From: Prostheceraeus crozeri
Taxonomy: Eukaryota > Platyhelminthes > Polycladida > Euryleptidae
Direction of reading: 5' to 3'
Assembly (NCBI GenBank): GCA_907163375.1
Contig: CAJQUW010014303.1
Coordinates: forward strand, 434,001-498,000
Length of the DNA stretch: 64,000 bases
Part shown: positions 1 to 10,256 of the stretch, piece by piece
Layout: each line of letters opens with the position of its first letter
Position numbering within the stretch: position 1 is the first letter of the stretch
Notes under the pieces: model-generated
Database searches by the model: none
Told to the model about the DNA's origin: nothing
Seen by the model: only the letters and a program-made list of their open reading frames with translations
Translations under genes and position numbers: made by a program

Positions 1-121
1 GTTCTTCACACTTCGTGAATTTCAAAACAAAAATACTAAATTCCCTGTTTTAGAATGTAAATGGAATTATTTTCGAATTGACTATTTATATATCAGTAAT
101 CGATTTTCTCTATTTTTGCAG

Positions 122-224
122 TGTAATTGAAGCAACTCTGCAAGACAATGGTAAATATCTCATGGCCGCTCACGGATCAATTCCATTCATGACAACTGAG
201 TTGAAATGCCCTCAAACGTTTTAG
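122..224 (+). CDS. Possible last coding exon of a gene entering from the left
   Basis: A pyrimidine-rich stretch ending in tttttgcag at 113-121 looks like a splice acceptor. After one base completing a split codon, a frame runs open for 33 codons to a TAG at 222-224 (starts VIEATLQDNGKYLMAAHGS, ends CPQTF). The peptide looks like ordinary protein but I do not recognise the family. No upstream exon can be seen because the window starts here. A chance open frame of this length is quite possible, so this is a suggestion that rests on the acceptor and the frame agreeing. Confidence 0.35.
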
Positions 225-775
225 ACTGTAACATCAACCAGATTTCCACACTTGTAATAGAGATTGTTGGGTCAATCTAATTCATATAAAAACATTTGTC
301 AAAAAACGTGTCTTTTGTCTGTAAAATCTTTAGCTCTGGAACGATTTGATCCTTAGGATCTCTTTTTTTCGATCAGACTTTGATTTTTCTCAAAATTTCA
401 AATTGTTGCTGAAACTACATTTTTATCCGGATCTCACAGAATTATCAAGAACCATAATGTATTCATGCTTGCGAAATTTTGTTTGAAAAGACAATAATAA
501 TAATATTATAATTTTCAAAATCTCGTAAAACGGCCAAAATGTCCATCTGACCGAGACCACAAAATTATCGGTCAGAAGACACCAGTAGACCTAATATATA
601 GTGCAGATACAGTAACTTGTACCAAACCTCATTTGGTGTGGTCGCCACTATGATGTTGGAGTTCAGCATGAAAAATTGACCATATATACACATTTTCAAA
701 GAACACGAAGTTGCAAAGTTGAAAAGACACAAGTTGCCGTAAATGTTGTCATATAGAATTGATTTACCCTGTTGT
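225..775. other. Non-coding stretch, nothing recognised
   Basis: AT-rich sequence with no frame, repeat arm or RNA gene that I can support. If the exon at 122-224 is real, the first part would be its 3' untranslated region. Confidence 0.4.
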
Positions 776-1231
776 ATTTTTGCTATAATACCAGCATTAA
801 TCTACGGCGCCGAAGCTTGGACAATGACAAAGAAGACGGAACAGAAGATCAGAGCTACACAAATGAAGATGGAGAGAAGAATTTTGAAGATAACATTCAT
901 AGACAGGAAGACGAACGAATGGGTGCGAAGAATGACAAAGGCCAGGGACGCACTACAAATGGTGAAGGCAAGAAAGTGGCAGTGGGCATGACACATTGCC
1001 CGAATGGAAGACAGTAAATGGACCCAAAGATCAACAACATGGAGACCATGGGAAGGAAAGCAAAGAAGAGGAAGACCGTCAAGAAAGTGGCATGAAGAAA
1101 CTGCGTTGTTCTGCAACACAATTAACTGGCCACAATTAGCCGGAGACAGAAGATGGTGGAAGTGTCATACTGAGGCCTTCGCCCCGCAGTGGGCAGATAT
1201 AGGCTGATGATGATGATGATTTTTGCTATAA
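776..1231 (+). mobile_element. 5'-truncated RTE-type LINE insertion with 13-bp target duplication
   Basis: The 13-mer ATTTTTGCTATAA occurs at 776-788 and again at 1219-1231 and brackets a 430-bp insert (789-1218). The insert holds only the C-terminal end of a LINE reverse transcriptase and ends in a short TGA repeat (about 1204-1219), as RTE-clade elements do instead of a poly-A tail. Such short 5'-truncated copies are the usual product of target-primed reverse transcription. The intact duplication suggests a fairly recent insertion. Confidence 0.85.
789..1207 (+). pseudogene. C-terminal end of RTE-type reverse transcriptase
   Basis: One frame reads ALIYGAEAWTMTKKTEQKIR, then a MERRIL / DRKTNEWV stretch, then KARKWQWA, a TGA at 989-991, then HIARMEDSKW and the family ending WPQLAGDRRWWK...EAFAPQWADIG with a stop at 1205-1207. 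The order (YGAE.WT, then .ERR.L, then KW.WAGHIAR, then the W...A.DR..W end) is that of RTE LINE proteins. The expected GHIAR is replaced by stop-HIAR, so a single GGA to TGA change explains the one internal stop. All of the endonuclease and most of the RT domain are missing because the copy is 5'-truncated. It is not functional. Confidence 0.85.
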
Positions 1232-3179
1232 CAAACTGTGGAATCAATGCTATAAAATTGATCAGTACATGAGTACAGATAAGCTAAATAAATGAATAAA
1301 TAGATCTTTATAAATTCGATTACAATCACCAGCAATTTAATTTTTCTTTAGCAATCATTGGGTATTTAGCTTGTGATAAAATCAACGTTTTTTACATCGG
1401 CCTAGATGAAATGATTGATGGACATGGGATAGAATTATTTAGCAAGTTAATGCGGATAATTAGATTTCTTGGTTATTCCAGTAGTGTAGAGTACTTAGTT
1501 TTAGTTTAAGTTCAATAAATTTCTTATTGACGTGATTTCAAAATGAAGCACCTAATTATGAAAGTAGCATCAATATCCAATCCACATGTACAATGTACTA
1601 AATGTTTCAAATGAAATATGACATCAGACAGATTGCCTGCTATTGATTCTGTTATTAATTATTCGTCCAGTACATATCATACATTATGATGTTTGTGTGC
1701 AGGACATCATGATCAGTAAAATTTAAATGTCTTTGAAATGTATGAAAATATTTTCATGGGCAGACAAAAATTGACTAATAGGGATTGACAAAAAGTCCTT
1801 AGAGCTCTCAGACAGGTTCTCCCTCATTCATTTGCTACATACCTAGCTAAACTTTATTACCTTTTATCTAAAAGTTTGTTTCGTAAAACAAAACGAAAAT
1901 ACAGGGTGAGTAAAAAAAAACGTTATTTGAAGTTTGTGAAAAATCTATCTGAATTGTCATTCTGATTTCTTTCTCAAGTTGACTGATTGAATTTCTATGG
2001 TTTTATTTTCCAAATCCAAGCACCAAATCAATGCTCTAAGTTCAAAAAATTCGAATTCATATCATCGAACGAATGGCTTCTGTACATAGTTTATACAAGT
2101 GTATGTACAAGTATTAATTTAGTGCTTCATTCATTTAAATGCTGGAAAAGGAAATGAAGGCAAGGTGCATGTTGGCAGGGCATTCAACAATGTAGTGTGA
2201 ACAAAAACAAGGAAAAAAAAAGAATATTCATGAGAATGGAATGGAAGAATTTCATCCGTCGTCCCCACCTCCACCACCTTGATCCTCGTTCTGAAGAATA
2301 AATTTGAAAATGGAATGGAAGATATGAATACTGCGTGACTATGGATAGTGGCAGTTCCATACAGCAGATAATTGAAACTTTCCGAATTACCTCACGCAAG
2401 ATACGTTTAATCATGACCGCATAAGTTTCTACGCGTCGCATCGCCAACATAGCGCTTGAAAAAAGAAAAAGTAAGTCTTAAAGAACCAACCGTAAAAAAG
2501 GAACTCCTCCCTATCATCACACGAATACACGTCTCGAATTCTGTCAATGATCCCACGATATCACACCATTCTTCACTCCTCAATCGTAAATAGACCCACA
2601 AAACGAAAATATGTTCAAGATGCAAGTAATTATATACGATAAAACGCATGAATACTTAGAAAATATGCATTGGCTGAACATTAAAAAAAGAAAATGCGAA
2701 ATGGAAATATTATACTATATATCATTAAAACTGATGTCTGCTACTTTGGATTCTTATTCTTTTATTATATTGTTAAATAATATAATATAGATTATTTGTA
2801 TTTACATTAAATATTATTACATCACTATTATATTATATCTACTTCGGCATACATTTTATGATTACAAAATATCAATAGCTCGCTCATGTCATAAGGCTTG
2901 GGATTAATCCATGACATTTGATTCTACAAGATTGTTTTTGTGACTCATACGATAAAAAGTCAAGAAAATATCATGTTTCGTATAAGAGACATTAACAGTA
3001 AATTTCTATTCAGGGGATCTTCAGCAATTGAAAGAAAGCAAGATCATAATGAGCTGGTGCATAAAATTGTATTAATCCATATCACAAGTGTCACAAATGT
3101 CAGATCTACACTATATGATTACAATGTTTTTGCTGATTGGCGCTGTCATGATCGTTTGAATCAGAAAAATGAAGTACAA
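1232..3179. other. Intergenic stretch without recognised features
   Basis: About 1.9 kb of AT-rich DNA between the RTE insertion and the 3' end of the membrane-protein gene. Short open frames on both strands have no recognisable motifs. A very AT-rich patch at about 2755-2850 has short runs of ATTATAT. Downstream polyadenylation signals of the minus-strand gene could lie in the right part but I cannot fix one. Confidence 0.4.
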
Positions 3180-4166
3180 TCAATTTCCTTTCATACCAAA
3201 ATCTGAGCAGTTTTCGCTGTTATTGAGCTCATATTTCGAAAATGATGACCTTGATTTCAAATTTCGATAGATAATCAGAATGATTTTCTCAATAATAGCA
3301 GCAATAGTCAAAGCTAAGAGAACAATAGTGAAAATAGAATTTCGTTTTCCTGGTTTATAATTTTTGACAAAACTTGCACTCACAGCCCAAACCAATACCA
3401 AATGAGGAGTGACCGTATATCTGGTCCAGCGATCCAGGAGAAGTGTGTCCAAGCTGACATAAATGACTATTTCTGCAGTCAAAATTGCAAGTGCGATTGT
3501 TGACGCATTCTCATTGGAGACATTGTGAACATATATCAGAGATATGGCGGTGTTGAGAGGACTTGCTACTGCGCACCATGTGGCATACATAGCAATACCA
3601 TTTTGTATGAAGATGCGAACTAGATAAATATCCATTTCCATGTCATAATTCTTCATTGCGATCATCGCTCGCGACAGATCGATGTATGATATCGCAAGCG
3701 CCACACTCAATACTATGAAAATGAACCATAAATCCACGGCTGCAACAACCAACAGCATTCGATGTACAATTGATCGATCGAAGATGAAGATCCAAGCGCT
3801 GTTGAAGATAAAATTGCAGCAATATACAATCAAAAATCTCGTTGTTATGAAATTGGGATCAAAAATCACGCTTGTTTCCTTATCTGTCTTTCTGAAGATG
3901 TTGATTATTATGTAGGCCAGTGATAAACCTTGAAATATGTAAATAATTCCCCAGATGGAAAATGCAAATCCAGCAGGAGTTATTTCTGTAGTGTAGAAAT
4001 TTGATACTCCAGTGGTAGAATTCATGTACCAGCCCAATGATTGACCAATACTGTTATGAAAGAAGTTGACGATCAAGGTTATGGTCAACAATATCACGCA
4101 TATAATGATGACAGTTATCCTACAGACTTTCTCACGAAGAGATAAAGTTCCAACAGATTCATCCAT
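3180..4166 (-). CDS. Multi-pass membrane protein, TspO/MBR-like, paralog 1
   Basis: Intronless gene for a 328-residue protein. I start it at MDESVG (ATG complementary to 4164-4166). An in-frame ATG 27 codons upstream exists, but the paralog at 48799 aligns only from about here. Hydrophobic segments lie near residues 16-35, 64-90, 110-129, 137-162, 181-212, 222-246, 254-266 and 277-300, so about eight membrane passes. Key blocks are EITPAGFAFSIWGIIY (61-76), WIFIFDRS (125-132), YATWCAVASPLN (194-205), YVSLDTLLLDRWTRY (236-250) and a C-terminal RNSIFT. The PAGxxFxIWGxIY block resembles the extended TspO/tryptophan-rich sensory protein group, whose members bind porphyrins or sterols. That assignment is from pattern memory, and no function is shown here. 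The tail after residue 300 is polar and probably cytosolic or lumenal. Confidence 0.85.
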   Translation of the reverse strand: MDESVGTLSLREKVCRITVIIICVILLTITLIVNFFHNSIGQSLGWYMNSTTGVSNFYTTEITPAGFAFSIWGIIYIFQGLSLAYIIINIFRKTDKETSVIFDPNFITTRFLIVYCCNFIFNSAWIFIFDRSIVHRMLLVVAAVDLWFIFIVLSVALAISYIDLSRAMIAMKNYDMEMDIYLVRIFIQNGIAMYATWCAVASPLNTAISLIYVHNVSNENASTIALAILTAEIVIYVSLDTLLLDRWTRYTVTPHLVLVWAVSASFVKNYKPGKRNSIFTIVLLALTIAAIIEKIILIIYRNLKSRSSFSKYELNNSENCSDFGMKGN

Positions 4167-4435
4167 CTTGACTAGAAGATTGACGCAAGACAGGCGGAAT
4201 GAAGCAACAAGGTAAACTCTTGAAGAAATATTCTCTGAATTAAGCAAACATTACACTGTGATCCAATCTGAAAGTCGGCTGACTGGCAGAGAAACAATAG
4301 AGTTGAATGAATTTAATAACCGCTAACAGCCACTGACGATTCATTCCTGCATTTGCGTGTTTCACAACGTTCGGATATGGGAAATAATTGTCATTACAGC
4401 TGTTCATCAAATGTTGCTAAGTTGCAAGAGAAACA

Positions 4436-4640
4436 ACAATCTCTCTTTAACTCGTGTCCTCACTACCTCCTTCTATCTCTAACCGTATCCCTCTCTCAAG
4501 ATCCAAATCCAGCTTAAGAGTGAAATTCAGTCTCACTTCTCATGCACACATCTCTCTCCCTCTCTACATTTTTCATTCTTTTTCTTGTTCTCTCTTTCAC
4601 TTCATCTCCCGCATTCTCTCTCGCGCTGTGATTGGAATTT
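4436..4640. other. Polypyrimidine tract upstream of paralog 1
   Basis: About 200 bp on the plus strand are strongly C/T-rich with many TCTCTC and CCTCTC runs. On the coding strand of the minus-strand gene this is a GAGA-type polypurine tract starting about 270 bp upstream of the start codon. Such tracts are common near animal promoters and can bind GAGA-type factors or form H-DNA. A regulatory role here is only inferred from position. Confidence 0.45.
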
Positions 4641-6224
4641 GTAATGTACTAATAAGCTGTTCTCCCAAACCTCGGAACAATAATAATTATTATAATATTT
4701 GTCTTGTTTTCTTATTAAGGCGAGACGTCCTGACTATCTGTCCTGGAGTCCAGAAAGCGTTTTTCGAGATAGATTAATGTCCCGGTTCTTCAGCATCTCA
4801 GTTCTTGAATTCTGCTTGTTTTATCAATTCATTTAGTTCAGAAATAGCCATCATTGTATATTTAAGGTTTTCCAAAGGACAATGTTAAAGCTCAAAAATG
4901 AAATTTAATTTTAGTAAAACTTCATGAAGTCGGAAATGCATTTTCACAAATACAAAATTAAAAATTTGCATTGAGTTGTTTTAAAAAGCAGCTGCTAGCT
5001 CAAGCGATAACAACAAGCCAACAGCAAAATACATGTATCCCTACATTTTATTGATCACACAGCAAAAAACTACACATATGCATTTAACACATGTCAAGAA
5101 AAATACTAAAATATATGAAACTCAAAAAGAAACTCAGACTCCACGTACAAAAGGGAAAATGCCAGAAGCAAATATGGATGGTAGCAACTTAAATACTTTA
5201 CAAATAGATGAGATCTGTTAAATAAATCAAATATGCGCGCACAAGTAAATCTGTCTTAAGTCCTCACTCGAATAAGCACTTAGTTGAATTGTCGGTTCAA
5301 TAATCTATTACGAAAGGAAGTCATGGATGATGGCAGTGCTACAATATTCGAGAGGAAATTGTATCCAAGACAGAATGTCAAAGCTGGACTACTGATAAAA
5401 CAGTTTTTGGAAGTTTTACCACTTCTCCCCGAGTAGATTTTGCAATTAGATTTTGGAATTGGAGTCAATGACCTTTTTACGACTCCTACTTAGAATACTG
5501 TCCGAACAGAGTCATGCCAGAGAAATGTCAAAAATGGAACATTCTTCGTCCTCATCAAGATTATGATGCTGAGATTTGCATTATAACATAACCAATATAA
5601 ATTCAGGGTTCAGTCGACTGATCTGTCCCAAAAGCGTGGTTATCCTGAAGTATTTGTCATGCTAAAGCATGATTTTTTTCATCGAATCACTTCTGTAAGA
5701 CCCACTATCACACCTTACGGAAATTCTTCCATTAACTCTTTTCGTTTGAAGATTTGAAATCGATTTGGGTGGAATGAAAAGAAGCAATGATTGAGCGTTG
5801 TTAATACCATATTCATGAGAGGTTGAGACAATGCGCCTTTGAAAGCGCCCAGGTAATCTCAGATGACCAAAGCATGTGGCAAGACGCGTGAGAGGTAACC
5901 TTGAAAGAACAATTAACCTGCTTATGCAAGCATCGTTACAAAACTCAGTTTTAGTTGTCATGACGTTATCCCGACAAATGCCGCGATCATACTTACACGC
6001 GCGTTCTTGTCGACAACCAAAGGTCAACTGCATTGCACTTGTGGTGCGCAGTTTAAAATGGGGCTGGATGACAGTGCAATGAAGACGGACTAAGCTTCAA
6101 GTTAGTAGACAGAGCAACCACTCGTTTCTAAAATCCGTTTTCATCCGAAACTTTGTTACAATTTCCTCTTTGAAATTGCAACATTCTTTAGTAAGCAGTG
6201 CCTTTGACTTGTCATCTTGATTAT
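4641..6224. other. Intergenic stretch, nothing assigned
   Basis: No protein motif, RNA gene or repeat arm could be supported. A minus-strand frame at 5662-6033 of 123 codons has no recognisable motif and a plus-strand shadow frame; I leave it unannotated. An A-rich patch lies at about 5050-5170. Confidence 0.35.
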
Positions 6225-6720
6225 TGAATAGAAAATTCAACTAAATAGTCACTCATGTAAACCAAACGGTTCCTTGCAATGAAAGCGCCTGCACGTAAAT
6301 TTTTTGCTAATATGTGGTCTTGTAGTTTGTTGCATGTCGAATCATGAGGCTTTGGAACACTTCGAACTTTTTCAACAATGTTGATTTCCATGTCATGGTT
6401 TCTGTCGCATACACGAGAGTTTGGCAATATCATTCATAGGTTTTTCGGTTGGTGTGAATTGGCAACTCGTATGATATGTTTCTTTTTTGATAGGTACCAT
6501 AGGCTTCATAGATACGATTTTCTACTGCTTTATTGTCGTCAGCATCGCTGATTAGAATGCGGTCGAGGTAATCGGAGTATTTCACCGATTATATGACTTA
6601 TCCTTCAATTTTGATGCATGTATGCTGGCCGTCGTGATCTCCTATTACCTTTGCTTTGGCTTTGGTATGTTAATATGTAAGACAAAGGTTGATGCAATGT
6701 TATACAGCTTGTCTAGAAGG
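6225..6720 (-). pseudogene. Decayed LINE reverse transcriptase, C-terminal part
   Basis: Reading the minus strand across frames gives, in family order, LYNIASTFVLHINIPKPK (RT thumb entry, as in LY....FGLKIN..KTK), then YLDRILISDADDNKAVENRI, then IYEAYGTYQKRNISYELPIH, TNRKTYE, and YATETMTWKSTLLKKFEVFQ. This matches the region between the RT active site and the C-terminus of RTE/L1-like LINEs. Several stops and frame changes interrupt it, so it is an old copy. The clade is not certain, and both ends are undefined. Confidence 0.65.
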
Positions 6721-7833
6721 CGGCAGCAAGGCCGCACAGGCGCCGGCGGCTTGCATGGTGCAGGAACACTAGAAGAATACCAGACGATCATATAACTTAC
6801 CCCGGTAAATAGTCCTATACATTTGACAATATTTGGTAGACGAAGAGGAGGTTGTCCACCCCTCATATGACAACGTGTTTTAGCTAAAGCTGTTATGATA
6901 TTGGCGTAGGGTTGGCAGCTCGGGCTCTTAGGCCCGGGTAGCAGGCTGCACGCCAGATTTTTGAGTCCGAACCCGTGCAGAATTTACAATTTTCGGGCTT
7001 AGCCCGGGCTTATGTGTCATGCCAGGGCTGTAAGAATTAGACCCGACTACTAGAAGGGACAGCCCTATCTAACGTACACAGTGGAATTGTCACGAAAAAA
7101 TCACTGAATGAACAATTTTTCATTCGCCCACTAAGTGGGAAATTTCATCAAATATGCTGACGTCAGTGGTGTTGCAGTGATGAAAACATGCTTACAAAAT
7201 GATTGTCCCGCTTAGACTTAGTGGAGTTGGTTGGCAGGAGAAAACACATGCTTTACTGCCGTTTCAATGAGTACAGATTTAACCCTCATCATCCTGACAA
7301 ATCAATCTACCTATTCCGCCCACCAATACCGTCAACTGGGGTAACTTGTGCCACTTTTTAGCGTTTTTTTGAGACAGCGTCCAGGGAAAATTTTTTTTAA
7401 GCTTCGCTTTCACGTCAAATCTAAGTTATGTCTTAATACACATGCCACATGTTGTTTGAAATTTTTTCGAACTACACTTTAGACAGCAGAGCCCTCCAAA
7501 AAATGGCACAAGTTACCCCTTCAAATGGGTAACTTGTGCCACGCATGCTGCCTTATGTAATTTTGACACGTAACATTAAATTATGCCTCAATAACACAAA
7601 ACCAAATGTTTCTATGGTATTGTACTATATTGTAGGAAGAGAATATAATACTAAAAGCTATCTAAAACTTATAATGGCATATAGAGCATATAAAAATATA
7701 ACAAAAAAACAAAAAATGGTATTTTCATCACGAAAATGTTCAACCATGTATGATAAAATTACATAAAGACCTGATCACAATTGCAACTTATAAAAATACA
7801 ACATTTTCTCATGCATGAAGACTCTGCATGCTA

Positions 7834-8043
7834 CAGTTATGGCCAAAAGTTTGCGGACACATTCTAAGTTGTATTTTCTTCTTCCAAGATAGCCTACTTT
7901 CTAGCTGCAGTAGGGGAGTCTACGATTGAAGATCCAATGTTAATCAAATTGCATGCATGTTGCATTTATCCGTAAAAGCTTTCCCATTTATTCTGAATTT
8001 TTGACATTTATGATGTCAGCTTGTAAACTTTTGGCCATATCTG
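7834..8043. mobile_element. 210-bp Tc1-type MITE inside the pogo-like element
   Basis: The left end CAGTTATGGCCAAAAGTTTG and the reverse-complemented right end CAGATATGGCCAAAAGTTTA form a 20-bp inverted repeat with two mismatches. TA flanks both sides (7832-7833 and 8044-8045). No coding capacity. The terminal motif ATGGCCAAAAGT is of a kind common to Tc1-like elements in animals. It is the innermost and therefore youngest layer of the three-element nest. Confidence 0.8.
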
Positions 8044-8079
8044 TATTTTTCCTGCCTGTGGCATAGTCCCGTGTACCTA

Positions 8080-8373
8080 CTACTCCTTACAATTAACGTT
8101 GAAATGAAGCACGCCTCTCCTAAGAACAGTCGGTGAGACTACTTTCCCCACAATTTGTTCAAAATCGATATCACAAATGTCATCTTTTTCAGGAGATATA
8201 AATTGATCATGTTCATTTCGATATTGCCTGACAAACTTGACGATGAAATCAGCATTTCCGTATATTGCTAATATTCGTCCCAGAAAATGTTTGACATTAT
8301 TTGAGCAAAGCAAAGAGAGTTTCACGAGTATCCAGTCACCTTCAATCAAAGTTCCGATGGAAATCTTCTCCAC
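8080..8373 (-). pseudogene. C-terminal domain of pogo/Tigger-type transposase
   Basis: The 97-codon frame reads IGTLIEGDWILVKL, FLGRILAIYG, DFIVKFVRQYR, FISPEKDDICDIDFEQIVGK, then RRGVLHFNV. The pattern GdwvlVkf....yvG.I......ve..F.r........P...D.....d.I...l..P...rrg...F is the small C-terminal module seen on many animal pogo- and jerky-like transposases. The frame stays open upstream to about 8459 (reads ASSARRDHVRNHDTSDDTLR), which would be the linker before the module, but no ATG or DDE core is seen. It agrees with the TA-flanked ends of the surrounding element. Probably a non-functional remnant. Confidence 0.6.
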
Positions 8374-8724
8374 TCCCCTCAGGGTGTCATCAGACGTGTC
8401 GTGGTTCCTGACGTGGTCGCGACGAGCACTAGACGCCTGCGGGACAGTGCAGCAGCGTCAGCAGCCGAGGGTTCGACTCCCCCACGGGAGCACTTTTTTG
8501 CATGATATTAGGTTAGTGTTTCTGATTGTACACAATAAACGGCAGACTTAAGTTGTTTTGAAGCAAGCTCTAAATTATTATTTGTATATTCCATGAAAAG
8601 TAGACGTTGATTAATCGCCGGACACTAATTTGCACTTAGGGTACAGTCACGTGCCGCTTAAATCTGAAACTAATGCTTAGAGTACGTTTTGCGATAAATT
8701 GTGTGTTGGTATATAGGAATTACG

Positions 8725-8775
8725 TCTCTCTCTCTCTCTCTCTCTCTCTCTTCTTTCTTTCTTTCTCTCTCTGCT
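8725..8775. repeat. TC microsatellite
   Basis: A run of about 13 TC dinucleotides followed by imperfect TTTC and TC units. It lies within the pogo-like element. Confidence 0.95.
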
Positions 8776-9789
8776 TTTTTTAATTCCTTGATTACGACGT
8801 ACAAGGTGCCAATAATGTGATAGTACAATTTTTAAGCCAGGAATACCTACCACTTTCACATGCGTCAAAACAGAAACTGAAGTATTTTAAAGTATCGCGG
8901 GTCGGTGAAGATACAAAAGTTATGCCATTTAAACAAAATATGATCAGCAATGCAATCTATCATAGATGTGATGATATATGGATTATAAAATATTATTTAT
9001 CACTTGTGATAGTCATTGAGCTTCAGAACATCAATCTAGGATCAAAGACATCCTTCCATGTGGTGCTAAAATTCGCTTGTACTTACTCGGGGTAACTTGT
9101 GTCACTAATTCACGGGGTAACTTGTGCCACGGAAATTGACTAATTTTACTATAAACGTTCTCAAGAAAAAAATAGTTGACAGATTTAGTTCATTCTTTTT
9201 TGCATCTCATGCCAATACAGCATGCAATACAATAACTAAGTTGTGGATGAGACGAAATTGTGCTCTTTGCTCACCATATGAAAGTTTGAAGCATTTGAAA
9301 AAATGGCAAAAAAGTGACTTTTCTTTAAAAAAATCCGCAGGATTTCGAATTTCAAGTTAGCTCACCGGACTAGTGTAACTTTCTGTTAAATTGATTCAAT
9401 ATTATAGGAAAAATAGTTGTAAGCCACTTACTTTTATAACAAATCGTACAGGTGGCTGTCAAGCGCCAAAAACGACCATGGCACAATTTACCCCACGTGG
9501 CACAAGTTACCTCAGTTGACGGTACTTATGTAGATTTTGTATATTTTCTTTGATTTTCATTGCTTAAAGGCATTAATGTGTATGCGCACTCGCTATATGA
9601 GACACATATGAAATTGTGCGACAGTTTATTAGACAATCAATTAGTTGAAAGAGACAGATTGAAGTGACATTTTTGTCCCATCGGACTTAAACGGCAAAGG
9701 TAAAGTCAAGAAGCCATTTGGAAGCACTAATGCAAAAACTGTTTTGCAATAGCAAAGTCAAATTTAAGGCCTGCAACCAATTTTAACAG

Positions 9790-10127
9790 TGAAAGCCAAC
9801 TCTACCACGGGCTGCATAATCAACTAAAAAAATATGACTTGAACCTTCTCAAACATCACGATGAAGCAACTAGAGAGAAACCTCAAAGCAGCAAAAATAA
9901 ACACAATCTCTGGTTAAGGGAAATTCAATACGACTTGATTGTATGCATGCTGCTGTAATGACGCTATTACTTTTAATATTATGGCCGAAAGTATAAGAGA
10001 CTATCACCAACTGAAGCCAGATCTTCCGAAATCAGCAGATGACTTTCTCAGAGAAATCATCATGAAGTTGAAGGGCGAGGTACAGTGCAATATATTGAAA
10101 GAAAGGTTATCAAGAATCGAAAAATGA
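9790..10127 (+). pseudogene. hAT-type transposase fragments (BED-finger-like part and following region)
   Basis: One frame reads QLYHGLHNQLKKYDLNLLKH, with an H...H spacing reminiscent of the C-terminal half of a BED zinc finger. A second frame (9939-10127) reads MAESIRDYHQLKPDLPKSAD then DFLREIIMKLKGEV, similar to the region after the BED finger in hAT transposases. The cysteines of the finger and the catalytic domain are not seen. The match is weak alone, but the placement inside an element with hAT-like ends and 8-bp flanks supports it. Confidence 0.4.
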
Positions 10128-10256
10128 AAGTTGATACCAATGCTTAAAAAGACTTCAAGCGAAGTTTAAAAAATCGGACTGCCCAGGCATCCCGGGCTCA
10201 AAATTTATGAGACGGGACAGCGGGGGTCTTGATTTTCATCCCAACTGTGAACCCTA

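Larger units (their letters stand above)
7329..9522. mobile_element. Pogo/Tc1-mariner-type transposon, nested in the hAT-like element
   Basis: The left end starts CCGTCAACTGGGGTAACTTG and the right end, reverse-complemented, starts CCGTCAACTGAGGTAACTTG; the inverted repeats run 26 bp with one mismatch. TA dinucleotides flank both ends (7327-7328 and 9523-9524), the Tc1/mariner-pogo signature. The core GGGTAACTTGTGCCAC is repeated inside, at about 7505-7545 in both orientations and at 9087-9132, so these are likely multiple transposase-binding sites. A transposase C-terminal domain is coded on the minus strand at 8080-8373. A smaller Tc1-type MITE sits inside at 7834-8043. It is broken and has no full transposase gene. 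Confidence 0.8.
6907..10256 (+). mobile_element. hAT-like DNA transposon remnant (outer shell of a nest)
   Basis: The left end reads TAGGGTTGGCAG (from 6907) and the right end, reverse-complemented, reads TAGGGTTCACAG (to 10256): 10 of 12 match. Flanking octamers are TATTGGCG (6899-6906) and GATTGTCG (10257-10264), 6 of 8 identical, as expected for an aged 8-bp hAT target duplication. GC-rich GCCCGGG motifs lie near both ends. The interior is split by a younger 2.2-kb TA-flanked transposon at 7329-9522; without it the remnant is about 1.15 kb. Transposase-like fragments lie at 9790-10127. The boundaries are convincing but degenerate. Confidence 0.6.

Noticed and set aside
5662-6082. Overlapping 123-codon (minus) and 68-codon (plus) frames
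   Set aside because: No recognisable motifs in either frame. One may be a decayed retroelement but nothing supports it.
8373-8500. tRNA or SINE-like signal: GGTTCGACTCC followed by TTTTTT
   Set aside because: The box B-like piece is good, but no box A at the right distance and no cloverleaf of normal length could be drawn. Part of the region is also an open extension of the transposase frame.
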